The notes under the pieces: model-generated
What the model was told of the DNA's origin: nothing
Databases searched by the model: none
What the model saw: only the letters and a program-made list of their open reading frames with translations
Source of the DNA: CAZLQR01 sp964366455
GTDB lineage: Bacteria > Patescibacteriota > Microgenomatia > UBA1406 > GWC2-37-13
Length of the DNA stretch: 64,000 nucleotides
NCBI GenBank assembly: GCA_964366455.1
Contig: CAYISZ010000002.1
Coordinates: forward strand, 13,313 to 77,312
Direction: 5' to 3'
Made by a program: the position numbers and the translations under genes
In this document: positions 41,871 through 51,911 of the stretch, in pieces
Layout: the number at the start of each line of letters is the position of its first letter
Position numbering within the stretch: the stretch's first letter is position 1

Positions 41871-42074
41871 AAATCGAGTTGACGTAATAACTAAAACTAT
41901 AAACTTTTCGTAGCTTCACGTCAAGCGAGAAAAGACATAAACCTTAAAGCGTAGAGCGTAGAGCTTAGAACTTGGGATAATAAGACCTTTGGTAAGGAAA
42001 ATTATTTCGAAGTTCGGATTTTAAACTTCAAATTTATTCTGGGCTTTAACAACAATCTAGATAGAAATTATCTG

Positions 42075-42102
42075 TTGACAATCAACTTCAACAATATATA
42101 AT
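42075..42102 (+). promoter_or_regulatory. Promoter that fixes the start of the HTH gene
   Basis: TTGACA (42075-42080) and TATAAT (42097-42102) have a 16-bp spacer. The upstream in-frame ATG at 42101 lies within the -10 box, so the ATG at 42110, 7 nt after the box, is the better start. Confidence 0.7.
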
Positions 42103-42109
42103 GCGTTCT

Positions 42110-42328
42110 ATGTCAAACCCCCTCAAATCAAATCGAGTTTCTTTAAGCGATCTTCCAGACCTACTTACTATTCGAGAAGTTGCTGATATTTTGCGAGTCT
42201 CCCCTCTTACAATAAAACGTTGGGGTAAGAAAGGAAAACTTCCTGCAATTCGTATTAACTCACGAGGAGATAGACGGTATAAAAAAGAAGTGGTGAATAG
42301 ACTCCTTGGCGTTGAAAACGAGAACTAA
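42110..42328 (+). CDS. Small excisionase/MerR-type helix-turn-helix protein
   Basis: This 72-residue protein has LLTIREVADILRVSPLTIKRWGKKGKLPAIRINSRGDRRYKKEVV, the typical winged HTH of the HTH_17/excisionase family. It probably binds DNA as a small regulator. It lies 21 nt before the JAMM-like gene, which also has its own -10. There is no integrase nearby, so a phage role is not supported. Confidence 0.85.
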   Translation: MSNPLKSNRVSLSDLPDLLTIREVADILRVSPLTIKRWGKKGKLPAIRINSRGDRRYKKEVVNRLLGVENEN

Positions 42329-42349
42329 ATCTGCTATACTATAGGCCTC

Positions 42350-43774
42350 ATGACAGAACGCGTCAGACCTTCATTTTCAAGCGAGTCCGCGCCCTTTAAT
42401 CCCAATCTAATTGGTCTTCAAGCAAGACTACTTTTGGGAAATGCAGCTTTGAATCCCGCACACAACATAAGCGAGCACTTTGATCCCACTGCTATTACTT
42501 CATTCGATCGCAGAAACTACAGCACATTTGAGACGGCATCAAAGTCAGAGAGATCTGAATTCTGGAATGCTTCAGGAATTAACAATCTAACTGACCAACT
42601 TACCGTTTGGAGCCACTCAATGTCTTCACTAATTTCAACTAAAAGTTTCTCCGAATCGGAACGAGAGTTTTATGCAAAAATTGGAATCGATACGGGTAGT
42701 TTTTCATCAGAAGATGCATCTGAATTTTATCGTGATAACTTTGCTAATAATCCAAATAAATTAAAAAGTTTTGTTGAAAAAGTTATTCGTGCTCACTTAG
42801 ACGAATCTTCATTATCGATTGACTACGATGCGCTAATGAGTAATGTGGACACAATTAAATGGTTCGCAAACATCTTCGGCCAAAGATCTGCTGAAATTGC
42901 TACTCAGTTAATTGCTGCTGAGATTAAATTAATTACTGAACCTGAACTATTTACTCAAGATCCCGGTCGCTTAAATAACCTGACACCTACAGAGACAGAA
43001 TTACTTGGTTTCGCATGGCAACATCGTACGGAAATTGAGCAAAAAAATCATTCACAAGAAGAATCTGAGGCATTTGAAATCGCAGACAGACTGATAGACT
43101 ATAAGACAGGTTCTGTGACAGGTGAACGAGTAGATTTACTCCCCTATTATTCTGGGTTTGTAGACGATATGAGTGCCAAACTAGATAGCAATCATCCTTT
43201 GTTTGGTGGAAGAGAACCCAAGATTGTTCTGTCCGACCTTGCCGTAGCAATGATAGATAGAGTTGCAAGTAGATCAAATGAGGTAAATAAAGAATTAGGT
43301 TTTACCATACAAGGAAACAATATTGGCCAAGAAGGCGAATTTATTTTCACTGGAGCTTATATAGCCCCCGTTTTAGATTTCACTACGGCTCAAGAATCAA
43401 CAATGTCGCCGGATTTTACGCTAAATAATCGGCTAAAAAAATTATTGGGGCAGAATACTAATTTGAGCAATTATTTTTTACAAACTACGGGGAGAGAAAC
43501 AGGAGATCGACTCGGCACGCTGCACATTCATCAAGCGCCATTGGGTGAAAATTACAGAGCTCAACCATCAACTGGAGACATAGCGTACGTGGAACGAATT
43601 TTACAGGCGACTAAACGAAAATTTTATATCTGGGGAGTTGTAACTAAATCTGGTGGTGACCTGGAGATGATAGTGGTTTTAAGCAAACGCGACCAGTCAG
43701 GAACAATCGTCCATGATGAAATACCGGTAATATATGAGTCTGAATTGCGAGATGAAATGCCTGTAGCCGCTTAA
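42350..43774 (+). CDS. Protein with C-terminal JAMM/MPN-like metalloprotease motif
   Basis: In this 474-residue protein, residues 1-290 are helical and unassigned. Residues about 300-450 show a JAMM-like pattern: E315 in NKELGFTIQG, H392-x-H394 in LHIHQAP, and S407-T-G-D410 in the QPSTGD segment. These match the Glu, HxH, S and D residues of JAB/MPN+ zinc proteases, although the HxH-to-S spacing (12) is longer than usual. A promoter TTGAAA-17-TATACT ends 9 nt before the ATG. It converges on the kinase/phosphatase gene with a 3-nt gap. Confidence 0.6.
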   Translation: MTERVRPSFSSESAPFNPNLIGLQARLLLGNAALNPAHNISEHFDPTAITSFDRRNYSTFETASKSERSEFWNASGINNLTDQLTVWSHSMSSLISTKSFSESEREFYAKIGIDTGSFSSEDASEFYRDNFANNPNKLKSFVEKVIRAHLDESSLSIDYDALMSNVDTIKWFANIFGQRSAEIATQLIAAEIKLITEPELFTQDPGRLNNLTPTETELLGFAWQHRTEIEQKNHSQEESEAFEIADRLIDYKTGSVTGERVDLLPYYSGFVDDMSAKLDSNHPLFGGREPKIVLSDLAVAMIDRVASRSNEVNKELGFTIQGNNIGQEGEFIFTGAYIAPVLDFTTAQESTMSPDFTLNNRLKKLLGQNTNLSNYFLQTTGRETGDRLGTLHIHQAPLGENYRAQPSTGDIAYVERILQATKRKFYIWGVVTKSGGDLEMIVVLSKRDQSGTIVHDEIPVIYESELRDEMPVAA

Positions 43775-43777
43775 GTT

Positions 43778-46700
43778 TTAGACTGCTAGAACGGCTGCCG
43801 TTATGTCGTCAACCTTTGGACGAACATTGTCATTAGTTCTCTGCAGAGACGACACTGCCTTTGCTCTTCTTACAAGCGTGTCTGAGAGCTGTTTTGGACT
43901 AGTCGCAGCCTTACATATCGCCTCAATCTCCCCTCTAGTAAGATTGTCGTGAACGCCATCTGAAGTTGCTAAGACATACTGAATATCATCTGAAAGAGAC
44001 CCCTCAATATAATCTGGAGATCCTCCCCTAGCAAAGCCTTTATCTAATATGTTTCTGTTTCTAAAATAGAACCATTCTAAATTTTGTTCTCGCTCCTCAG
44101 GAGATCCTGCTGGTACAGATTTAAGTTCATCAAGGGCCTTGTTTAATAGCACCCCTTGCTCTGCTGTTATCTCGCCTGCTACTACTGCTTGATAAACGAC
44201 GGAGTGGTCTTGAGTCAGCTGCCTTACAGATCCGTCTTTACTTACAGCATAAATTCTACTATCTCCCGCGTGAAGAATCGCTAAACGCTTTTGACCGCTT
44301 TCTTCAAAAATTTTGAGAATACTACCTGTTGTTGCCATACTTGAATCCTCTGGATGACTACTCAAATGTGCTTGGTGACCATTGAAAGTGCCAGCTACAA
44401 TTGCTTTAAAAGCATCGGTCACCTCAACTTTAGATGCCGTTAAGCTAAGCTTTGCAAGAGTCAGATTGGTTTGTTCCATTGCTATACGACTTGCAGCACC
44501 ACCTCCTTTGTGACCCCCAGCACCATCAAAAATTCCTATAAATCCTCGTGCATGATCTATAACTGCCGAATCTTGATTATCTTTAGGATGGTCGGGCGAA
44601 GCTTCTGTTGAAATCGAACCCTTTGAAGGATCAGTTCTCTCTCCCAAATCTACTGTAGACTCTACTGTAGTAACTTCTGGCTTCAGTCTACCTGCATCGA
44701 TGTATTCATTCCATCTCCCTTCCGAGAAGTTACCCTTTCCTTCCAACCCTCCTCCAACGAACTTATATTTAATTAGCTTTATCCCATTTGGCTTGACTGT
44801 AACACCGGTCACTTTATATTTTCTTCCTGACTCTGAAATGTAAGTTTTTCCAACAACGAATTTACTTTCTGTAACAACTCCTCCTGTCTCCGGTGATGTT
44901 TCTGGCGCAGGAGTTCCGCTCTTTTTGAACTTAAGGCTTAGTTTACCGTCCACTAACTGAAATCCTTCTACATCCCAGTCTGCTGGAATTCTGCTTTTAA
45001 TTTGTGCGGTGATATAGATCGGTAAGTCACTTACATATCCCTCAATTCGGCCTTTTGCAGCTTTGTGTAGTAAGCCGTGCGCATCTATCGAATGAGATGT
45101 TAATTGCAATTTACCCGATGGGTCAACTCCAAGAGTAAGGGTAAAATCAGAACTTCCTCCCCTGGCGAACACCGCTCCTTCAAAGCTAATCTTATCTGCA
45201 TCTATCTTCAAATTTTCTCTCTCCAGTCTGGCGCCCTTAGCTGCAAGCTCTTTTCTAAAGAAACCCATTACCCCATCTCCTGTTAGCTCTATTTCGCAGT
45301 TATCAGAGATCTCAGAGGACAATTGTTCATTAATTTGCTGAACAAGTTCTTTCTTAGCACCTTCTGGACCTTTTCTTTCTGTTGGGATTCTTGGTCTACC
45401 TCCTGAACCTCCCGTAAGCTTTGAGGTTGGCTTTAAATTTAAAACGTTTTGGGCTTCCTGAAGGTCTCTAAGCATCTCTTCTGCAGACTGGTACCTTTCA
45501 GAAGGATTTGGCCGAATTGCTTTTCTCAAAATATTCTTTAAAGGCTCCGGCACATCATCTGGAATCTCAAATACTCCAGCTTTATGAAGAGCTGTCAGTT
45601 CAGTTGCACGAGCCTCTATAGTAGCCGCCTTTGAAATATACGGGTACTTTCCGGTAAGAACCTTGAATAGCATAATACCTGCTTCGTACGTATCGGTGGC
45701 AGCTGTAACATTTTCAGTTCCTTCATAAAGTTCGGGAGCAGTTATCCATTTGTTTGAACTTATGGGAGGAGACTTTGCTTTACCCGTAGATGGATTAACT
45801 ATTGCGGCGTTTCCAAAATCAATAATTTTGACAGATCCATCGGCCATTAATAAAATATTCGGCGTGGATAAATCGGTGTGGAATACTCCAATATTATGAA
45901 TTTCTTGTAGACCCCTTAATACTTGTGAGGTAATAGCTACTGCATTATCTACTCCGGTTTCTATTGTGCCATCTTTTAATTTGCTCGACAAATCACCATC
46001 TCCTAATGTATACAGCTTGTATTGTTTACCATCTGCTATCACAGCCCTATCGGCTATTAATACGTGCTCACTTGAGCCCAGTTTAGATCTTATGAATTCT
46101 TCAGCGTCTGTAAAACCTTTGGGATAATTGTGCTCCAGTGCCGTAGACTTTTGACTTTCTAAATCAATTTCTTTGGCAGCGTAGGAAACTCCATTTTTTT
46201 TGTCCTCCGCCACAAATACCCTACCATCACTACCTACTCTTTCAGCTAAATTATTTTCTCTTTCTATAACTACATCAAATGCTTCTACTTCAGCCTCTTC
46301 CGATACTTCATCACCGGATTCAATTGGAGTTCGAATAGGTCTTGGGCCTCCCTTACCCGATTTTCTATCTCTTAAAGCCAAACCCTCTGCTTGATACCGC
46401 TTCAGACCCTCTATTAACTTCGTGAAGTCCTTGACCACGATTTTGCCGCCAACTACGTCATACGTAACACCCAAAAATCCTAATGCTCTTCGGTAATACT
46501 GGTGACCTACACCAAGTCCTTCAGCACTGTCCCATACGCTAATGGTTCTATCTATAACCCAAGATAGGCTTTGTCTTACTTTTTCCACCTGTTCTGCATT
46601 TGAATAATCAATGCTGCCACCCTCACCAAGTTTCATTCTTCTAATCTCGTCGTCAAACACGCTGAATCCACTGTCCCACTGCTGTAGGGGTGCCATTCCC

Positions 46701-49700
46701 TTTTTCAGAGAGTCAATCGCTCTTCGGGCTGAGGTATAAAGACGCGTTCCACCTTTTCCATATTTAATACGACCGATTCCATCAAGAGCCCACTTTTCAG
46801 CATCTCGATTTGTAGATCTTGCTAATAAGATTGCTTCCCCTAGCGCTATATCCTCACCTAGCATGTTCTCAGAGTATCCTCCAATCGCAGCGTAAATACT
46901 GCTTTTGAAAGCAAAATTTGCGCCGCTCGACGGCATTCTGTCTGTAACCATGCGTCCCTTTGCTCCAAGGAACTGGAAAAGGCGGGTTCCGATATGAACA
47001 GCAGGATGCTCTATGTATCCTTCTGGATCCCAGTCAAGCTGTCCCAACAAAGCATCGACCGATGAATTTGATTCAAATCTACTTACGAAGGTTGAGAGGT
47101 ATTTTGGCGATACTCCCTTCATATCTGCATCATTGCTGACAAAAATAACGTCTGATGTTGACGTCCTCTTCATGGTTCTTGTCAAAGCAGCATCGGTAGC
47201 CATTTTTCTTATCGTACCCATATTTGCCTCTTCTGGTTCTAGTACTTTTGAGATAACGCGCACTGGGATGTCTGGGTGATCGCGCTGAAATCTCTCTATC
47301 TCCGAAATCGTGTTATCTGCTGCAACCGCATTACCGGAGTTATCAACTCTAGGACGATTTACAAATAGTATTAATTCGAATTGGTCAGTTGGAAGATCTT
47401 GATATCTATAGTTGTCAAGAGTGGTGTAAATATTTCCACCTTCTTGATGTCCTGCCACAGGAATACAAACCGCTATCTTTAAATTTTCCGATGGTGGAAC
47501 TGTAATTTGATCTGCTAATTCTGTAATTACCCTACGATAGGGCTCGGGCTGAGCATCGAGATATCTTCTCGCTTCTTCTCGTGCGTCAAGTACTGCTTTG
47601 GGATTTGTTTGAAGAGTTTTCGAACGTCTTCTTGCAAACTCTTCTCTGCGATCCACCGGAATGTTTCCACCACCAGCAAGACCATATCCATACATAAACT
47701 CAACTCTTCTGGTAAGTGGTTCAAGTGGCCAGCGTGGGGCGAATGGAATAGGAATTAATGGGATTGGGTCGTGTAGTTCGGTAAATTTTGGTGGAATTAT
47801 CTCAAATTCTGGCTTCCCGGGAATAATTTCTGTAATTGTTTGAGTAGTTGGTAATCCTGGTATTTCTGTAGTTTTAACCCCGACCGCATCGCTCACACCT
47901 CTTCCTGTTGCAAAAGTTTGAAGTACTTTTTGACCGTTTTGATCGGTCATTCTTCCTACTTCCCACCACCCTTTTCTACCATTATTTCCTAGTCTGAATA
48001 CTTCACGTCGATTGTATACTTCAGTCGCAATATCACCATCGTTAAATTGTGCCAACTCATCTTGATTTACAATCATTTTAGAGAGCTCGGCTATACTCAT
48101 TTGTGAACCATCCCCCATCGTAACCATATGAGTAGTGTCATTAGGATCTAGATGCAATAAGCCGTCTGCAACACCGTCAGCCGACTCAGGAATCCAAACG
48201 GCTTGGTGATTACCACCGCCAGGAATTTTAAACGAAAACCCGGCTTCTTTGCTCTGGATTACATTCTGAACATCAATTGGATTTGGCGATAGACCAGACT
48301 CAGTTCCCAGATGCATTCTGCTCATATCAAGAATCAAGGTATCGCCCTGCTTTATCGTATAAGCTCTGTGCTCGTTAAGATCGTAAACTCCAGGAGTGTC
48401 ATTTCGATACCACTGTTGTTGGTCGTAATGGGTACCAATTTGCCTCCACTGCTCCACTGCTTGAGGCCCCCCCACAATCTCAGTTGTGGTAGTTGGAGTT
48501 CCAGGGACTTCTACCGTTCTTGTTGTTACTTGAGGAGGAGTTGACTTGTCCAAGACCTCAAATCGAGCTTCGGTAAGCCGATCTTGAAGTTCGGGTGGCA
48601 TTTTTCCATCAAATACCATGCTTCCATCCTCTCCGATTTTTATTGGAACTTCGGTTAGCGACTTTCCAGTTGCTATGTCTGAAATCTGTACGGTATGGTT
48701 AGCTGGATCAACATTAAATCTCAACTCAGAACTAACGTCGTACGAACCGCCTCTGCCTGCAAGATCTCGGAATACATCCACTGTTTTTTGACCTCCACCT
48801 TCGTAACCAACTGCTCTTTCAAGCACTGTCTGGCCAACTCCATGACCAGTAGCTCTCATTCCTAGCGCTACTCCTTCCTGCACGACTACACCACTTACTA
48901 GTCCGGCAACGCTTCCAAAAGCTCCGTTAGCTAAAGAGCTTCGCAGACGATATCTTTTAAATCTTTTGTCTTGTTCAGCTTGATTAGTTTCAAAATCGTG
49001 AGCTAGAGCTGCGCGCATAACGCTTATTCGTGAATCGTCCACTCCTGCATTTCTAAGTGCTTGTCTACCTTCCACTATTATCTTGACAAGTTCCATTCTC
49101 CCTTGTTCTATGGTCTCTCCTGACTGAAACGTAATTAAACCAACCTTATTTACGTCTGAGTAATCAAGACGTGCCTCTATCTCAGCTATTCTACTAACCA
49201 AATCCTGTTGATTTGCCTCGTTTGTAAGATCGCTCGTAACTAATTCTGTCACGCTTCGTCGTGGCTGGCCATCTCTTTGCCGATCTACCCCTCCACCATT
49301 AATTAAATCGGTAACCGAAACAGTATCATATGCAAATTCCTCCATTTTTTCACGTCGTTTACTTCCTGCGGGTATTTGCATTCCATACTCTCGCTCAACC
49401 CGATGAGACGATATGTCTACCTTCGCATCATAGTTTCTTCTTACTGCTGCAAACAACCCTCCTGATAATGCTCCTGCTCCTGGTGCTGTGAAATTAGCCA
49501 CAGTTGAAGCGACGCGTAGTGGAGCACGGAGTATGGCAAAAGTTGCAAGTGAAGAAGCTGCGCCAACTACTGCGGGATTAAAAATTGCTCCCGTAACTCT
49601 TCTGCTTTGCGCCCATTTTATAAATCGATCTGTTCTACTTAATTTCTGAGTTTCTGTTGCAGATGCCCATTGTGGTCTTGCTAAATGAATATCCAATCGA

Positions 49701-51106
49701 TTTTCCAATAGCTGATCCAACCACTTCATTGATTGATCGTGTGCTTCAAAGTCTGCCTTTATTGCCCTGCCAACTTCAAGTAAATCGGTAGCAAAGAATT
49801 CCGTTGCCTGTCCCCAGGTATTTTTGTCGCTTCCAAACAGCTCCGCCACAACAGGATCGTCAGCATGAGCTTGAACAAATGCCGCTAATGTTCTTTGAAC
49901 CTCTTGAGGATCTGTCAGATCACCGTTAATGACCGGTCTAATAATTGTTTCTATTAATTGTTGTCTGAGTGGACCTTCCGCAGTTCTTATCCCCGTAGCC
50001 ATTCCTTCAGCCCCCAACTCTGCCGCCTTTAGTCTGGTCTTTATTTCTTCTACCTTTGCTTTATCTGATTCAACCTGATTGGCGCGTCCTGCTTCTGGAT
50101 CCACCACTCTAAGTTCGCTCTTTACGCTCTCCAATGAGAGATAGGTATTGTGATGCTCTCGCATAGCGCTCAATGCTTGCTGTGTAAATTTCTGTCTATA
50201 ATATTCTTCAGCTATTCGATATTTAATTCGACGAAAAATATTTCTCCCTCTTAATTTCTCCATTAGCTTAGCATTCGCTTCATCTCTAGCTCTTTTTTCC
50301 AAATCAGGTTCTCTTGTTCCGATCGCAAGCTCGTAGCGCACTCCCTCTACTGTTGGCTCTGGTAAATGTTCATCATCTAATTCAGATTCAGATTCAGAAT
50401 CTTTATCTGCCGCGTCCTCCCCGCCTACCAAGCGTGGGCGCGGCGTAGCAGTAAGTGGCACGGATGTTGTTTCTCCTCCAACTAGACGCGGCGGTGGTGT
50501 CGTAGAGTGCTCTTCTGGAACAACCGAATCGGTTGGCGCTTTTTCAACCTTCGGCTTTGGTGGGAGTACAAGTTCAAACCTACCACTCAACTCAACCTCT
50601 GCCATATTCCAAAAACCAGCTTCACCTGATATGTCCGCAACTGTTTGACTCATTAAAGCCGCTTCCTGTTGATTGCGCGCAACCCTAACACTTGGGTTAA
50701 GTTGTTTGCCTTGAAGGAAAGGTCTTTTGTGTGAGTTTAAAATGTCCCATCTTTCTTTGTATGTAGTCATTTCCTCAGGAGTGAGAAGACCTGATTCAAT
50801 GCGAGTTTTTAAATAACCGAGTAGCCTATCAATTGGAACACCTTCCAGAGTTACAAATTGCTCCCCTGTTTGTTCATTAGAAAATTTATTTTGCGCTCGC
50901 GATTTGCCTTTATCTATAGTTTTTTCTTTTGCAGCCTGGATCCCTGCTACAATAGCTTCATCTTGCGGAGTTAGTGGTTGCCTTGAAATCCTATAATCGT
51001 CGAATGTTTCGTTAAAAGCCTTTACAACTTGCTCTCTTGTGTGTTTATGCTCGGGCGTTTTTGGAGGCTCGGGAGTAGTTGGAGTAACCGCTGATATTTC
51101 TGTCAT
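43778..51106 (-). CDS. 2442-residue GT2 - Ser/Thr kinase - PP2C fusion protein
   Basis: Residues 1-1200 hold a disordered Pro/Thr and acidic part (about 190-250), a helical part, two hydrophobic stretches (about 506-554 and 721-749) and beta-rich sequence. Residues about 1205-1470 are a family 2 glycosyltransferase with D1326-A-D1328 and E1418-D1419. Residues about 1615-1885 are a Hanks-type kinase with K1645, HTD1745LSTPN1750, D1763-F-G and APE. Residues about 2165-2442 are a PP2C phosphatase with D2179, D2194-G in FDGAGGH, GDSR, SD2383G and D2433-D2434. All catalytic residues are present. It is the last gene of a five-gene operon. Confidence 0.88.
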   Translation of the reverse strand: MTEISAVTPTTPEPPKTPEHKHTREQVVKAFNETFDDYRISRQPLTPQDEAIVAGIQAAKEKTIDKGKSRAQNKFSNEQTGEQFVTLEGVPIDRLLGYLKTRIESGLLTPEEMTTYKERWDILNSHKRPFLQGKQLNPSVRVARNQQEAALMSQTVADISGEAGFWNMAEVELSGRFELVLPPKPKVEKAPTDSVVPEEHSTTPPPRLVGGETTSVPLTATPRPRLVGGEDAADKDSESESELDDEHLPEPTVEGVRYELAIGTREPDLEKRARDEANAKLMEKLRGRNIFRRIKYRIAEEYYRQKFTQQALSAMREHHNTYLSLESVKSELRVVDPEAGRANQVESDKAKVEEIKTRLKAAELGAEGMATGIRTAEGPLRQQLIETIIRPVINGDLTDPQEVQRTLAAFVQAHADDPVVAELFGSDKNTWGQATEFFATDLLEVGRAIKADFEAHDQSMKWLDQLLENRLDIHLARPQWASATETQKLSRTDRFIKWAQSRRVTGAIFNPAVVGAASSLATFAILRAPLRVASTVANFTAPGAGALSGGLFAAVRRNYDAKVDISSHRVEREYGMQIPAGSKRREKMEEFAYDTVSVTDLINGGGVDRQRDGQPRRSVTELVTSDLTNEANQQDLVSRIAEIEARLDYSDVNKVGLITFQSGETIEQGRMELVKIIVEGRQALRNAGVDDSRISVMRAALAHDFETNQAEQDKRFKRYRLRSSLANGAFGSVAGLVSGVVVQEGVALGMRATGHGVGQTVLERAVGYEGGGQKTVDVFRDLAGRGGSYDVSSELRFNVDPANHTVQISDIATGKSLTEVPIKIGEDGSMVFDGKMPPELQDRLTEARFEVLDKSTPPQVTTRTVEVPGTPTTTTEIVGGPQAVEQWRQIGTHYDQQQWYRNDTPGVYDLNEHRAYTIKQGDTLILDMSRMHLGTESGLSPNPIDVQNVIQSKEAGFSFKIPGGGNHQAVWIPESADGVADGLLHLDPNDTTHMVTMGDGSQMSIAELSKMIVNQDELAQFNDGDIATEVYNRREVFRLGNNGRKGWWEVGRMTDQNGQKVLQTFATGRGVSDAVGVKTTEIPGLPTTQTITEIIPGKPEFEIIPPKFTELHDPIPLIPIPFAPRWPLEPLTRRVEFMYGYGLAGGGNIPVDRREEFARRRSKTLQTNPKAVLDAREEARRYLDAQPEPYRRVITELADQITVPPSENLKIAVCIPVAGHQEGGNIYTTLDNYRYQDLPTDQFELILFVNRPRVDNSGNAVAADNTISEIERFQRDHPDIPVRVISKVLEPEEANMGTIRKMATDAALTRTMKRTSTSDVIFVSNDADMKGVSPKYLSTFVSRFESNSSVDALLGQLDWDPEGYIEHPAVHIGTRLFQFLGAKGRMVTDRMPSSGANFAFKSSIYAAIGGYSENMLGEDIALGEAILLARSTNRDAEKWALDGIGRIKYGKGGTRLYTSARRAIDSLKKGMAPLQQWDSGFSVFDDEIRRMKLGEGGSIDYSNAEQVEKVRQSLSWVIDRTISVWDSAEGLGVGHQYYRRALGFLGVTYDVVGGKIVVKDFTKLIEGLKRYQAEGLALRDRKSGKGGPRPIRTPIESGDEVSEEAEVEAFDVVIERENNLAERVGSDGRVFVAEDKKNGVSYAAKEIDLESQKSTALEHNYPKGFTDAEEFIRSKLGSSEHVLIADRAVIADGKQYKLYTLGDGDLSSKLKDGTIETGVDNAVAITSQVLRGLQEIHNIGVFHTDLSTPNILLMADGSVKIIDFGNAAIVNPSTGKAKSPPISSNKWITAPELYEGTENVTAATDTYEAGIMLFKVLTGKYPYISKAATIEARATELTALHKAGVFEIPDDVPEPLKNILRKAIRPNPSERYQSAEEMLRDLQEAQNVLNLKPTSKLTGGSGGRPRIPTERKGPEGAKKELVQQINEQLSSEISDNCEIELTGDGVMGFFRKELAAKGARLERENLKIDADKISFEGAVFARGGSSDFTLTLGVDPSGKLQLTSHSIDAHGLLHKAAKGRIEGYVSDLPIYITAQIKSRIPADWDVEGFQLVDGKLSLKFKKSGTPAPETSPETGGVVTESKFVVGKTYISESGRKYKVTGVTVKPNGIKLIKYKFVGGGLEGKGNFSEGRWNEYIDAGRLKPEVTTVESTVDLGERTDPSKGSISTEASPDHPKDNQDSAVIDHARGFIGIFDGAGGHKGGGAASRIAMEQTNLTLAKLSLTASKVEVTDAFKAIVAGTFNGHQAHLSSHPEDSSMATTGSILKIFEESGQKRLAILHAGDSRIYAVSKDGSVRQLTQDHSVVYQAVVAGEITAEQGVLLNKALDELKSVPAGSPEEREQNLEWFYFRNRNILDKGFARGGSPDYIEGSLSDDIQYVLATSDGVHDNLTRGEIEAICKAATSPKQLSDTLVRRAKAVSSLQRTNDNVRPKVDDITAAVLAV

Positions 51107-51121
51107 TCATGCATGATTTGC

Positions 51122-51478
51122 TTAATTTAGTTTTGGTGCACTTTTGTCTTCTGGCGCGTTTCTTGCAACTGCCATATTTCCAAGGTACAGTGCTCGAAAG
51201 TCTGCAAATGCCTTTGCAAAAACCTCTTGAGAGTTCGGCATTTTTTCTTTAATAAATGCTTCGCTTTCCTCTTTAGTTTTATTCTCTTCATTCATCTTCA
51301 TAAACGCTTCTAAATGCTCATCGGGCATATTCTCAACAATTATTCCGGCAAGATACTGATCGAGACGGGCAAAAAGCTCTTTAATCATTTCTTCTCGTAC
51401 TCCATCATCTTTAAAGATGATGTTAGCGTCTGCAAGTAGCCCTTCAAGATACGTCCTAACTTCAGCTGGAATAGTCAT
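51122..51478 (-). CDS. Small helical protein of the kinase operon
   Basis: This 118-residue helical protein has the repeated pattern EMIKELFARLDQYLAGIIVENMPDEHLEAFMKM and a KMPNSQEVFAKAFADF end. It resembles a small domain of unknown function common in CPR genomes (of the DUF5663 type), by eye only. It lies 15 nt before the giant gene and is probably co-translated with it. Confidence 0.7.
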   Translation of the reverse strand: MTIPAEVRTYLEGLLADANIIFKDDGVREEMIKELFARLDQYLAGIIVENMPDEHLEAFMKMNEENKTKEESEAFIKEKMPNSQEVFAKAFADFRALYLGNMAVARNAPEDKSAPKLN

Positions 51479-51521
51479 ATATTAAAGTTACTTTTTTTCT
51501 GGAAAATTACAAGCGCATTTA

Positions 51522-51911
51522 TCAGTGTCCACCCATCTGATTATCGGCTCCTGCCTTTTTTGCTGCCGCCCAAACAGAGAGAGCCATAAGAAGGGCTGCA
51601 ACCAAGCCTATTTTTTTGGCTTTACCTCCTATTCGTTCATTCCTTTCTTTTGAGTGCTCGTCTGATATTAATTTTTCAAACGCTTCTATTGTTTTTTCAT
51701 CCATTAGTCCCGCTTCTTTCCATCGTTTAAATTCCTGTTCACGACCGGCCTTATTTAATTCAGAAAGACTTGAAATGTGCTTACGAACCTTAACAATTGG
51801 GTTCTCGCCCACATCCGCTGAGCCTGTAATTGCTCTGGCAAAATCATTCCATTGATTTTCGGAGAATTTGGGATTGTCTTGAGAGAATTTGAGTCTTTGT
51901 CTTTTAATCTC
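51522..51911 (-). pseudogene. Downstream part of a gene split by an in-frame TAG (membrane-tail segment)
   Basis: The frame after the TAG at 51914-51912 is open without a break for 129 codons, in the same frame as the upstream gene. A GTG at 51812 could start a 96-residue protein. However, the 33 codons before it also look coding (FSENQWNDFARAITG), and none is ATG, GTG or TTG. The segment is helical and basic, and has one membrane helix near the end (IGLVAALLMALSVWAA). It is therefore either read through, mutated by one base (CAG to TAG), or restarted at the GTG. Confidence 0.65.

Noticed and set aside
42110..42328. Prophage or integrative element marked by the excisionase-like HTH
   Set aside because: No integrase, attachment repeats or phage structural genes nearby; small HTH_17 proteins are common outside phages.
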